Positions 23,726 to 35,579 of a stretch of DNA of 64,000 nt are shown piece by piece. This DNA is from Cycas panzhihuaensis. Lineage: Eukaryota > Cycadophyta. The notes under the pieces are model-generated. The model worked only from the letters and a program-made list of their open reading frames with translations. It was not told the DNA's origin and made no database searches. Within the stretch, counting starts at the first letter, position 1. Every line of letters begins with the position of its first letter. A program made the translations under genes and the position numbers. Where the stretch lies: positions 230,771,741 through 230,835,740 of the forward strand of contig CM041465.1 of the NCBI GenBank assembly GCA_023213395.1. Direction: 5' to 3'.

Positions 23726-25964
23726 TGTTCACCCTAGATTCTATTAAAAGATTATCCATATTGCCCAATTCAAAATTGAGGTCACACCAAGGGCAATATT
23801 TATGAGTTAAATATGAATGTAAAAATGGAAGTTACTTTAACAAGCAACTTTGTAATGTAATCTCACCTAAACCTAATGCTTATCAAATTATTAACCCTTT
23901 CCTTCTTTGTAATGCTAGTTGTTTAAGGAAATTTGTCAAACCCACTAAGATGGTAGAAACTCCATCGAGTAGGTATCCCCTTTATTAGTTAGAAATAGAA
24001 AGTGAAAAATGAAAATGTATTCATTTCATTTACCAAGTGAAAAATGGAAATGTTGTCATAATTTACAACCTTTCTTTCATGTCAACTTGCTTATACAACA
24101 AAGTTTTAGCCATTTCTTATCTTAAATTAGATTTTTTGTAGAATTATATTCTTATTTGCTTACTTGTTATAATTTATAATAAAGTATAAATCCTTCCCTA
24201 TATTGCTCACATTGTGTCATATCCACCATTCATTATATTCCACAAGAAAATATAAAATTTGAATAACATATTAAAAGTTAGTCAGTTCATCATCCACCAT
24301 ACAAATAGCAGTAAAACTCCCAACCTACATGAATAGTTACACTAGTGGCCTCTCATTCAGATGTAATTTATGTCTATATCCATGCTCTATTAAAGACATT
24401 CAAAAATGATTTTATGCTAGTAATGTCTTCTCTTTCCCTTTAATAGTATTTGGAAGATGGGGCCTCTAATCAAATTTATAATAGAAAATATTCACAAGTA
24501 GGCAATATTGTATTAAATTATTTTAAGTTTTAATTAAACTTAGAAACCTTCGTAGAATGTTAATTTTCTTCTATCATCCAAGTTGAATATTATTACTCCT
24601 TATCATTATTCTTGAGCCTCAATGGTGGCTATATAACTACCATGCAAAAGTTTAACTTTTCTCATCCTTTATATTGTCCAAGCATAATAGGTCCTCATCA
24701 ATAGTTCTTTACTTCAGTCTAACATATAGCACACCTCAAAAAAGAGGCTCCAACTATGCCACAAATTTCAACATGTATATGAATCAACATCATAATCAAC
24801 CCTTTCCATTAAATACTCAGACTATGATCCAATGTTCTTCATAATAGACCTAAGAAATAATAGGTACTTTTTATCCTATAGAAGCTTACACCCACTAATA
24901 TTCTTATCTATCAACTTTTTATGAAGAAGAAGAACTTTAGCTAACTAGAAGAAATGACACCAAGAAGGATTATTAGGGTAACAAACTACTAGAAAACTAA
25001 TAAATTACTAATTATAAAATAATGTAGAGAAGTAATTTCACTAGAAAACATATGTTTATAAATGTACTTATTATTCATTTTAGTCTAGGTTAATTATGAA
25101 CAAGATGAATATAATTCTTAACGTAGTTAATTTGACAAATTTTGAATAAGTCAAGGGACCACTTGTATAAAGTGCAAGAACATAGATTAGATTAACCTTG
25201 CATTTGGAAGAATTTGGTCCTCTTTGATATCTAACTTTTTTGAATTTATGTTGGCAAACACATATGCATATTTCCATGATATTCAATTCCAAAATGAGGA
25301 ATAAGGTTGAATCTATAGTAGAATTTAAGTTCTATCTATACAAAGCTAGCTTCTAAACAGTCTCATGTCTCTTGAGGGCCTACCCTATTTAGATCTCCCC
25401 ACTAAAAATTAGAATATAATAATCTACAGGCACTAGCATTAGCTCATGATCTCTATAACCTATCACTAATCAAACCATATCATTAAAAAGGATAAACTCA
25501 TGTTGGATGGATTACAAAGTAAACTATTATTCATAATAACACCTAAGTTTTTCTATTTTCTAAATCCTTCCTTGATTTGGGTAAGTAATGGTTCATCAGT
25601 GAGGAGGCTAAGATCATTACTGGTATATTTCTATTTTGATTAGAAAATTTAGGAATCCCTCTTTAGAAACATCAATCAATAGATAACCAGTGCAAGTAGT
25701 ATAGGGAACATTACAATCATAAGAGGATGGAATATCTTCAAACATTTAGCATTAAGCTGGAGATTCTATTTTTACAAGTTATATGAAGACTAAATAATTA
25801 ATGAGATAGGGTAAATATCAATAGGTTAAACATATAGTATAAGTGTCTAATACAATTTACTATATTCATAGATTTTGAGGTATTATTTAATAAAATTTAA
25901 GTATATCTTGTTCTACTTTGTTAATAAACTATGAGATAATTACTAACAATAATTTCTTTACTAC
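23726..25964 (-). repeat. 3' LTR of element F, first part
   Basis: From TGTTCACCCTAGATTC to the insertion point of C at ACTAC (25,960-25,964). It matches 44,305-44,640 and then 53,677-55,570 of the other LTR. No coding content seen; short frames here are chance. Confidence 0.88.
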
Positions 25965-26336
25965 TATAGGATAATACAATGTGATGGAGACATGGCAGAT
26001 CATAATCAAATAATCAATACATTGTTGTTTTAACATATAAGCCTTTGTATTCAATCTATCTTTGAGTGAGTACATAACAAATTTCTAATATAGACAATGT
26101 CTAAAGATACCAGGGTTGCACACCCCTTCAAATATATAATTTGGAGGAGGAGGGAAACTCCTCAACCCTTAGAATTCAAACAATAATAAAATATTACATA
26201 ACTTAACTCAAATAAACTTAACCTTACTTTACACTTACCTTCACATGTGAGCACCCATATGTGTAAATTGGTGGAAGTAGGGTGTGCACTCCTAGGTGAA
26301 AGTTGGGAGTGGGGTGATGATCATTAACCCCTAACA
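25965..26336 (-). repeat. 3' LTR of element C
   Basis: 372 bp, ending CCCCTAACA on the plus strand, next to the polypurine tract (minus strand AAAATGGAGAA). Confidence 0.92.
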
Positions 26337-27121
26337 TTCTCCATTTTAATGGTCACCACGAACAACTTTGTCTTCTCTTTAAACTTGTGAAATTTGAACT
26401 TGAGAAAAACTTTGAAAATCTGTCTTTTAGCTTGATCACTACTAACTTGCTTCATTCTTTTAGCAATATGTGTCTCTTTACTATTGAGTGATATAAAAAA
26501 TCTCCAAGTAAATGAAGCTTGAATTGAATGAAAGTGAATGATTACAACTCTAACTTTATCAACTGGAACTTTGACTTTGACTTCTGAAATCTTTGTGTTG
26601 TGAGTGACTATCATATAATCAGATTTCTTCTCTATCATATCATAAGATTTCTCCCCCTCAAATGGAGTATCAGGTTCTTATACAACAAGATGATCATGTA
26701 TTTGACTTGAATTTTTCTCATTGGTATTTTCATCATATATTTGACTTGAATTTTATTCCTTTGTCTTGTCATCACAATCAAGCTGCTCGGTCACCTATCT
26801 TACATGCTCAACAATATCAATATTAAATTCATTTGCATTAAGGGTATCTCCCCTACAAGTAGAAATTAAGATGTCCCATATGAATTTGGAAGTTGTCAGT
26901 TCACAAACTTTAGAGAAAACATTATCATCTATAGTGTAAAAAAGTAAAGCTAAGGCTTCATTATCTTTTTTTATGTTTTCTTTAATATTAAGATCATAGT
27001 CATCTTGTAGGTAACTCCAAAGATTATTTGAAATAAAATAATTTTGCATTATTTTATACCATTGTGAAAAATTATGGCCATCAAATGTAGGAAATTATAT
27101 TTTATTTAGATTGATTGCCAT
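26337..27121 (-). pseudogene. gag-like ORF with RNase H-like tail (element C)
   Basis: The minus strand from 27,121 reads MAINLNKI, a stop, then FPTFDGHNFSQWYKIMQNYF, LWSYLQDDYDL, KKDNEALALLFYTIDDNVF and SKFIWDILISTCRGDTL (open at 26,795-27,049), nearly the same as B. A charged middle follows, and the last part (26,324-26,638) reads MKQVSSDQAKRQIFKVFL then KFKFHKFKEKTKLF. That closely fits the end of copia RNase H (QVSSxDQxADIFTK ... KFxKFRExLG). Gag N-terminus and RNase H C-terminus are thus joined with all of protease, integrase, RT and most of RNase H absent. A few stops remain. Confidence 0.8.
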
Positions 27122-27668
27122 TTGATAGAAAACTTTAGTACATAAAAAATATGGTTTTACCAAGTGAACTTTTTGTACTTATCAACAAAATATGTGGCTT
27201 TAGAAGGAATCAAAGAACTCAATAAATCAATAAACTTATATAATTTCAAATAGACTCTTTAAAAGAACTATGCAAGTAATCACAATTCCTTTCAAAAATG
27301 AAAGATACCTTTAGAAAATAAATCAACTTGATGCAACTTTTATAAGTGCAATATGTAAATGATCTTTTGAATAATGATAAATGGAAAAAAATGCTTTCAA
27401 TAAGTGTGTGCATTTAGAATAATTGACAACCTTAAAATGTATGATTTCAGATAAACTTTAAAATATAATAAATATGAGAGTAAATTTTGAATGTAACTAA
27501 GATCTTTTTAACTATGTAAATCTGAAATGAGACTTTTGATGATAAAAATAAAGAATTCTTAAGCTATTGATCTTTCAAGTGAATAACCATAAATTTGAGT
27601 AAAAAATTACTTTCTTTTTCAATGCATGAAATCATTTTGCCTTGATGAAGATATATAATACTGAAAAT

Positions 27669-27998
<330 letters not shown>

Positions 27999-27999
27999 T

Positions 28000-29869
28000 T
28001 GGAAAGATAAAAAATGAAGAAGAAACTTAAATAAAACAAATTGTACCCTTTTAAGTTGTAAAACTACTTAGCTTGTCACTTGCTTTATGATCAATTTCTA
28101 CTACAAAAAACTTCAAAGAAGCTTATATAAAAGTCAAATGAAATCCTTAAGTATGTATTATAAGTGATCAATAAGAAATGAAATAAAGTACTCCTTAAAA
28201 AAGAGTTTAGAAGATAAGCCTGATCAGATGTCTTAAATGCTCAAATTGAGTAGCTTTAGAGCTATAATAAGTAATGTTAAAATAAGGTGAAACTACACCA
28301 ATTTGAAGATCAATAAAATATCTAGTCAACAAAACTCACTATTTTGAAAATAGATTCCTATAAGTTAAGATTTTAGTATACCAAATATGCGGTCCTCCTT
28401 TTAAAGCTTAACTGGAGCCTGGGGCTCAAAATATTATGAAATGTTAGTAAAAAACTTATAGAACCATGTAAAAGGATCAAATATACTATATATATCTACT
28501 TAATATACTTTTCAGTTAAAAACTTTGAGAAATAATATATAAAAAATGCGTAATAATGGTAAATTATAAACTATTATATACCTCAAATTTGAGGGCTTAG
28601 ATCACCTATAAAATAGACTTAAAATGTAATAAAACCAACTTAAAACTATAGATCTGTAAAAAAATCTTTCACCAAAATCAGATGGTACTCAATTCTGAGC
28701 TATGAATCTCAAGATATTAAAGAAACTGTAAAAGTGTTCTGCCAAGGTTAATAAGATAGGTAGCAAAAATAAGGTCAAATTTGACCTATTCAAACCTATA
28801 AGATATTGAGTAAAATTAAGTAAAAAATACCTTCAGGCAGTAGTTCTCTAAATCAAGATTCCAACAAATCTTACGGTTTTGAAATCTAATTTCCAGTTGA
28901 GGAGATATAGCTGAAAATGTTAGTACTTTTTATGTAAATATGCTAAAAAACACTAAAGTGTCACTTTCACCGATTAAAATAATGGTTAAAGCAAATGCTA
29001 AAAAATAAAATGAGTAAATAGTGATAAAGTTTGCTAAAAATAAATTACTACAGAATAGATCTGGGTAGAAAATAATCTTTCAGTGATAAAATATAACTTG
29101 ATAAAAAAGTGATTTTGTGAAAATAATTTAAAACGACTTTAAAAATCAATGATTGACTTTAAACTGATTGAAAATAGGTCAAATAAGCTCCAAATATGGT
29201 ATATGACCAGTCAAAATTATACCTCATAAAAGTTTAGATGTAATGGGATAAGTTTCATTAAAAACTAATAAGCCAGTCAAAATATATAACAAAAATTAAC
29301 TGGGTACCCTATGTTTAATAAAAATTAAAAATTAAAAATAAAAGGAAAATACAATGAAAGATTATACAATGATGAAGTAAAAATCACAAATACAAAATAG
29401 AAAATATTGGGGGACTATTTTTTATCCAAAAACTCAAGCTCAATATGAGAACAAGGTAGTATATACCATATAAATAATTATAATGAAGAAATATTTCAAA
29501 AAATTATATATTTATATAGAAAAATATAAAAAAAATTGGTGATTCAATGGAGCCACAAATGAAACCAGAAAATTTTTAAATATATTGATGAAAATATATC
29601 AAATAAATAAAATGTATATATATTTATATATGAGATCTTTCAAATATACTAGAGCAGATATATCAAAGAACCAAGAAATATATATGTTTAAATATGAATA
29701 TAAAAATAAGAAGAACTTGATAATGTAGCTATAACAAATTTTCACAAGATGGACTTTAGAGTATGAGAACTTCTTCCACACAAGATGAAACTTCAAATGA
29801 ATTCCTCTAGTAGGTGGATCGGTTGTAGTATAACTTCTCTAGGAAACTTGTTAGGATGAATATGCACTT
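28000..29869 (-). other. leader of element C
   Basis: Untranslated. The segment around 29,150-29,280 is the reverse-complement match to leader blocks of B (about 12,790-12,900) and G (about 46,960-47,060). Confidence 0.65.
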
Positions 29870-30335
29870 AATATTGCATAGATCTGAGAAAAAATGTTGA
29901 ATGAATTGACCAAATATACCAAAAATGGTCAAATATTTAACAAAATATGCAGATCTAGAGAAAATATTACATAGATATGGAGAAAAACTTGAATAAATAG
30001 ACCAAATATACAAAAAATAGTTAAATATTTAATAAAATATGTAGATCTAGAGAAAATATTACATAGATCTGAAGAAAAATTTGAATAAATAGACCAAATA
30101 TACCAAAAATAGTCAGATATTTAATAAAATATGCAGATTTAGAGAAAATATTAGATAGATCTAGAGAAAATATTGAATAAATAGATAAAATAAACTAGAA
30201 AATGGTCAAATATTTGACAAAATATATAGATCTTGTTGATAAAACTTCATATAGTGATAGGAAACTTGAATATTTATTGATTGTAACTATGCTCCTACAT
30301 AGATCTAAAAAAAGTATTGAATAAATAGATAAAAT
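29870..30335 (-). repeat. 92-bp tandem array in the leader of C
   Basis: Landmark ACCAAATATA occurs at about 29,909, 30,001 and 30,093, with a degenerate copy at about 30,185, giving a steady 92-bp period. Each unit holds GATCTAGAGAAAATATT and a GGTCAAATATTT-like motif. The array resumes after element D at 34,855. Confidence 0.8.
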
Positions 30336-30717
30336 TGTTAAACTTTAACATAGAAAATAATCTTCAACCACAATAATAATATTAATGAACAAAGAATAAC
30401 TCAACATAATCAAAATGCATTAACATATCATAACACCAAAGACTCAATATGAGCCTTGATGATTCCTTGATGATGTATACTACCTCAGCTACCTTTATAT
30501 ATAAAGGAGGTGGGAGGACATACAAGACAAGTAATGCATGTGGGATAAATACCTTTGTCCTGACCACTGATATTACACCAATTAACTTGACCAATAGGCT
30601 TTTATCTTCTCATACAATATTATAATGACTCTTTGACTCCAAGACTTTAGACTATGACTATTAATCCTAGGATACATCTTACTTAACTATACACACATTA
30701 AACATTATACTCTAATA
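30336..30717 (-). repeat. 3' LTR of element D
   Basis: About 382 bp, TGTTAAAC...CTAATA on the plus strand. Strong match to 34,473-34,854. Confidence 0.9.
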
Positions 30718-31123
30718 CCTCCCCTTAATGTTTAATGTCAAGACTATAAAAAATGATTGAATACTAAAGACTAAGATGATATTAAATATGGACTCTAATT
30801 TAACCAACATGTACTTTGCTTTCTTTGAATTTACAACATCTTAATCTTAGAAAAATTTTAAATACAATATCTTAGACTTGATCTGGGTCTTCAATCTTGC
30901 AATGTTACCGTTGGAGTAGCCCTTTAGAGTGTCAGTTCTTGAACTTTATCTTCTTTATTTCCATATGTAATTAGAATTCCTTTATTACGCAAAATGTGTA
31001 GTGGATCACAATTGAGCTGACTTATACTTAGTGAGGACCTGTCAGATATTTCTGCATATACCTATCAAAGGTGTCTTCAAGGTGCCCATCAAATATGTCT
31101 TCTATTAGAATTCTGGTTACCAC

Positions 31124-31750
31124 CTATTTGCTTCCACTTTTTTTAGCATGTGAGTGATCAAATAAATAAATGTTAATAATTGGAGATAAGTTGACAATAT
31201 CATCATTATTTAAATATAACAATAAGTCATCATGTGGTGAGACAACATCATCCTCCCATGAAATAATGAATTTATTAAGATGAGTTTCAATTACTTCATC
31301 ATTGTTACCTGTAGCATGTGCATGACTAACAAGATACCCAATTCTCTCTATATCACCTAAGAGATTCTTTGAACCAAGTATAATGAGTATTTTCATGATA
31401 CCTACGTGTACATGCTTCCTAATTATGGATATGCAGAGATGAAATATTAATTTAATATGATTAACCTTTATGAGCAAGTAGGCTATCCAAAATATAATAT
31501 GATCTTGACAACTAAGATTTTGATCATATAGTGTCTTTCCTATGATCTTTCCTTCCTTATAAGAGCCTTTTAGAGTTGTTGTAGGATACACTGTCACTAT
31601 TTGGATTCTTTCAAAGATGAAGATAGAAGATGTGGCTGAATTGAGTGTAATCATATATAGTCTCCAACATATGCATATTAATGTGTATCCCATCCTTATT
31701 TGAATCATGGCTACAAATATATCAATACAAACTAGGACAATATTGCACAT
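31124..31750 (-). CDS. unassigned 208-codon open frame in element D
   Basis: An open frame starting MCNIVLVCIDIFVAMIQ and ending DHSHAKKSGSK. The first half is hydrophobic (I, L, V, C rich); the second is acidic with SWEDDVVSPHDDLLLYLNNDD. It shows no zinc knuckle, protease or RT motif that I recognise. It lies between the gag remnant and the 3' LTR. Length beyond random expectation in this AT-rich DNA is the main argument that it is real; it may be decayed element sequence in which the open frame is chance. Confidence 0.3.
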   Translation of the reverse strand: MCNIVLVCIDIFVAMIQIRMGYTLICICWRLYMITLNSATSSIFIFERIQIVTVYPTTTLKGSYKEGKIIGKTLYDQNLSCQDHIIFWIAYLLIKVNHIKLIFHLCISIIRKHVHVGIMKILIILGSKNLLGDIERIGYLVSHAHATGNNDEVIETHLNKFIISWEDDVVSPHDDLLLYLNNDDIVNLSPIINIYLFDHSHAKKSGSK

Positions 31751-31788
31751 ACCTTCTATCAGGGTATTTGTGCCTTATGAAGAATTTC

Positions 31789-32460
31789 CTATAGATGTTG
31801 AAGTTCAAGTTTTTCAACTATCATTTTTCCATCAATCTTGGTGAGGCTTAGATCATTTAATGAATTTAATCCTTCATCAGATTTTAGGCAAGGATTGTTA
31901 GATTCCTGTTCATTTTCTTTAATATCTATGAGAGGATTATCCTTACCAGAATCAAGTTGATTTTTAGCTTTCCTTTTCAACTTCTTCCTTTGGTTCTTTA
32001 TCCTTTTAATACTTCTTTGCATTTCTTCAGTTCATTTTTCTTCTAATTCTACCAACAATTTCCAGGCATCCTCAACTGAGTCAGTATTTTGAAGAATATG
32101 GACAATGAAGTGATAAGAAGAAGGAAGATTATCCTTATCAAAGGCTACAAGTACTACATCAATGGTTATTCTATTTTTCTTTTTTGAAAGTTTCCACCCC
32201 TTCTTCATGAGCCATTTCAGTACCCATAATTATCTTCCAAAGTTTCTTTGTCTTGAATATGCACTCCATCTTAATTTTCTAGATTCAAAAATTAGTGTCA
32301 ACATATTTGGGCAAAGGAAAAGGGAGATTTGATAACCAATATTTATTTTTTTCAGACACAAAAATGATGATGTCACTTAGCTCCATGAGGAAAAGACTGA
32401 CTTAAGTACAACTACTTTGCTCATAATAGAAGCAATTCAATAGCAACAAATACTCTCAAA
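31789..32460 (-). pseudogene. copia gag remnant of element D
   Basis: The minus strand opens with MELSDIIIFV, then SNLPFPLPKYVDTNF. In a second frame it reads IKMECIFKTKKLWKIIMGTE, the W-K-M ... A/T-K-x-L-W-x-I-I-x-G pattern of the copia Gag N-terminus. A third frame gives FIVHILQNTDSVEDAWKLLVELEEK, the A-W-x-x-L-x-x-x helix, and it continues into TEEMQRSIKRIKNQRKKLKRK (open 31,789-32,022), a basic linker. Frameshifts and stops make it non-functional. It differs clearly from the gag of A, B and C. Confidence 0.6.
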
Positions 32461-32767
32461 TCATATATCAATATGTCTGGTTCTGAGATGTGATCCCAAT
32501 GCCACTAACTGTTTTGAAAATAGATACCTGGGAGCTAAACCACTAGGGGGTTGCAGATTTAATCTCTATCGATCTAAATAGTACCTTCATTTAATTTCTA
32601 ATCCAATAGGAAACATACTATTTATACCCCAACACTAACCCTTAAATTTTCACAATTCCCATGCATGGTTGGCATCCAACAACAAAAAGTATCAAGCATC
32701 AAATGCTAGATAGACAAAAGCATTGTGCTATAACCAATCTCACTGACATTCAAAAAGGAATGACTAC

Positions 32768-32919
32768 CTTATGGATTGTTTCAGTTACAGCATCAATAAT
32801 TTAAATTGTTCTATTTCTCCTACCTACAGCTAGTAATGGAGAGCCATTCATGCCACATGCCCAACTTAAAGTGTGAAATGATTTAGCCTTCTAGTCATAT
32901 GATAACACATGTATACCTA
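32768..32919 (-). pseudogene. FIE: FIE/ESC-like WD40 exon fragment captured in element D
   Basis: The minus strand encodes about 50 codons with LGIHVLSYD, one stop, then KAKSFHTLSWACGMNGSPLL, AVGRRNRTI, a second stop, and IIDAVTETIHK. This matches plant FIE, the WD40 subunit of the Polycomb PRC2 complex, in the blade with SFYTxSWA-x-x-x-GxPxL-x-x-GG-x-x-x-I-I-R-V-I-D and ETIHK. Immediately after ETIHK is AAG followed by GTAGTC, a plausible splice donor, and the preceding bases include a TTTTAG acceptor, suggesting one exon with intron flanks. The next blade (GHGDSxNEIRTQ) is not found nearby. Two stops and loss of the GG show it is dead. It lies between the 5' LTR and gag of D. Confidence 0.72.
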
Positions 32920-34461
32920 AAATCTAAATGAAGAAGACGTTGTCACACTCTGTGTGGGACTCTTTACAATTGGTGAGGTGGTGGGAACAATCATTGGTAC
33001 CTTTATTGACTCATAATCTCAGTTGTTTCCAATTTACTCAAGTCCATCATCAACATTCCATGCAAGGAGGATTAAACACATTGACTTGTGAAGTTGAAAT
33101 TTGGGTTTGTAAGTTCTTTTAGAAAATTGTCAGAAGCTAATTTTGAGTTACTAAAGAATAGATGTTGGCATTAGTTTTCCTCAGCTTCCTTATATCTGGT
33201 GGTTTAACCATACTCAGTGCATTCTATTGTAGCTTCACTTCTACAATATTTGTGGATATTAACCAGGGCCATTCATAGAGATCAATAGCTTTCTTCACAA
33301 CTCCATGAAGACCATCTGTTACAATAATTTTAGTACATCTATGTAGTAGGGTTAGTCCTTTCTGATTACATTAATGATCCCTTGTTTCACTTATACCAAA
33401 GGTATCTAAGATTCATCTCTCACAATACCATAACCATACTACAAGCAAAATACCAGAAATCTATGACATAAACATAGTTTGGAGCTTAACCAAATCAGGG
33501 ACTACATCTATTGGGTTCAATGGCAGGTTGAGACTGCGATGTGATTACTAGTATCAACAGATCTAAAATATGTCTTCTTCAAGTTTTTGCATCCAAAGGA
33601 TGATATCTAAAAATAATTACAAGGGAGAGAATATATATATGTCTACTGCACCAATAAGCACACATGATCGAGAGGTATCCCCAGCTGCCAGATACTATTC
33701 AATGTCAAGCAAGTCTGCCATATCTTTTATCAATGCTAAACTCTATTGCAATTGTATTTACATAATAAAGACATATTTGAAATAATTGCAAGAGTATGGA
33801 TGTTTGTTTTATACAACTAGGCAGAGAAGGAGCTTATGGACAGTCTACAACTTCAGTAGTGCCTCAGACATGCAGATATGCTATCATAAATTTCCACAGA
33901 AATCACCAACCATGCACAGAACTGGTATGAATAAGGGTATCTCCTCACAGTCTCCTTTTTTATAGAATAAAAGAAATAGAGCCAATCAGAGCTAGTACTT
34001 TAAGCAAGTACGACAATAGCTTTCAATAGAACCAAATGGACTACACCTTTTGATACCAGTAAACCCTTAATATTCTAACACAATCCCCCAAGGACAAGTG
34101 TGAAATCTTAACTCTCATAGTTAAGATAAATTTAACAACCATCAATTAAAGAACTCCATGAAATCTTGTTTCATAATCATTTCCTTATAGCAAGGTAAGG
34201 AATAGTGTTACCTAGACAAAATTCTTGTTTTGTATCATACTTGGCAAACTTTATACCGATAATGACTTGAAACTTTTCTTCAATCTGGCACCTTCATGAT
34301 GGAGCCACCTCATTTCTTGACCTTCTTCTTTAGCAGGATGGCCTGGAACTTCACTTCTTTAATTTAACTCTTCAATCTAACAGCCAATCTAATGGAGTTG
34401 TCTTCCTCCCTTATCAAAGAGATGGTGAACCTACACAACAATAGCCTCAACAAACAACCTA
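32920..34461 (-). other. leader of element D with foreign-looking sequence
   Basis: GC-richer and more balanced than its surroundings. At 34,074-34,092 the minus strand reads TTGGGGGATTG followed by TGTTAGAATATTAAGGG, the usual look of a copia polypurine tract and 3' LTR start. This suggests a piece of another element is included. A short minus-strand frame near 33,350-33,150 (IIVTDGLHGVVKKAIDLY) is open but unrecognised. The rest could be intron or flank of the captured FIE-like copy. Confidence 0.4.
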
Positions 34462-34472
34462 CTTTGATACCA

Positions 34473-34854
34473 TGTCAAACTTTAACATGGAAAACATTCA
34501 TCAACCATAATAATGATATCAATGAATAAATAGTAACTCAACATAATCAGAATGCATTAACATATCATAGCACCAAAGATTCAATATGAGCCTTAATGAT
34601 TCCTTAATGACATATACTACCTCATCCATCTTTATATACAAAGGAGATGGGAGGACATACAAGACAAGTAATGCATGTGGGACAAATACCTTTGTCCTGA
34701 CTAATGAAATTACACCAACTAACTTGACCAATAGGCTTCTATCTTCTTATACAATATTATAATGACTCTTTGACTCTAAGACTTAGGACTATGACTATTA
34801 ATCTTAGGACACACTTTACTTAACCACACATATATTAAACATTATACTCTAACA
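34473..34854 (-). repeat. 5' LTR of element D
   Basis: About 382 bp, TGTCAAAC...CTAACA on the plus strand, with the primer site at its low-coordinate side. Confidence 0.9.
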
Positions 34855-35202
34855 TATGCCAGAAATGGCCAAGTATTTGACAAAAATATATAAAACTTAT
34901 TGATAAGAACTCTATAGAGTGATGACATCTTAAATATTTGCTAATTGTAGTTATGCTCCTGCATAGATCTAAAAAATATTAGTTATTTCACAAGTATAAA
35001 TCAAGAAATATTACATCTTTAATGAGAAATAATACAAGAAGCTGCTAATAAACTTTGCAGAAAATGAATATAACCAATATTTCCTTACTGTGAGTATATC
35101 TGCTTCAAATGCTAATGGATCTTCTTTCTCTTCAAAGAATATGGATCTTCTTTCTCTTCAAAGAATACTTCAACAGGCCAACAACCTGGCTCTAATACCA
35201 AA

Positions 35203-35574
35203 TATAGGATAATACAATGTGATGGAGATAGAGTAGAGCATAATTAAATAATTAATACATTGTTGCATAAACACATAAGCCTTTATATTCAATCCATCTT
35301 TGAGTGAGTACATAGCAAATTTCCACTATAGGCAGTGTCTAAAGACACTAGGGTTACACACCCCTCCAAATATATAATTTGGGGAATGAGGGAAATTCCT
35401 CAACCCCTAGAATTCAAATAATAATAAAATATTACATAACTTAACTCAAATCAACTTAACCTTACCCTATACTTACCTTCATATGTGAGCACCCACATGT
35501 GTAAATTAGTGGGAGTGGGGTGTGCACTCCTGCGTGAAAGGTAGGAGTGGGATGATGATCATTAACCCCCAATA
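35203..35574 (-). repeat. 5' LTR of element C with primer site
   Basis: 372 bp. Primer site at 35,189-35,200. The outer end has decayed from CAACA to CAATA, followed by duplication ACTAC. Confidence 0.92.
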
Positions 35575-35579
35575 ACTAC

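Larger units (their letters stand above)
30336..34854 (-). mobile_element. element D, copia-like, inserted in the leader of C
   Basis: 4,519 bp with two LTRs (30,336-30,717 and 34,473-34,854), a minus-strand primer site TGGTATCAAAG (34,462-34,472) and a polypurine tract AAGGGGAGG beside the 3' LTR. Order on the minus strand: 5' LTR, leader containing foreign pieces (including a FIE-like fragment), decayed gag, an unassigned open frame, 3' LTR. Protease, integrase and RT are not seen. The target site is in the 92-bp array of C; no clean 5-bp duplication is visible. Confidence 0.85.

Noticed and set aside
32928-33122. Plus-strand frame, and another frame resembling a small membrane protein
   Set aside because: Lies opposite the probable intron or flank of the FIE-like fragment; no family match that I can support.
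30336-34854. Five-base target duplication for element D
   Set aside because: The flanks (AAAAT left, TATGC right) do not match; AACAT would need part of the LTR and one mismatch.
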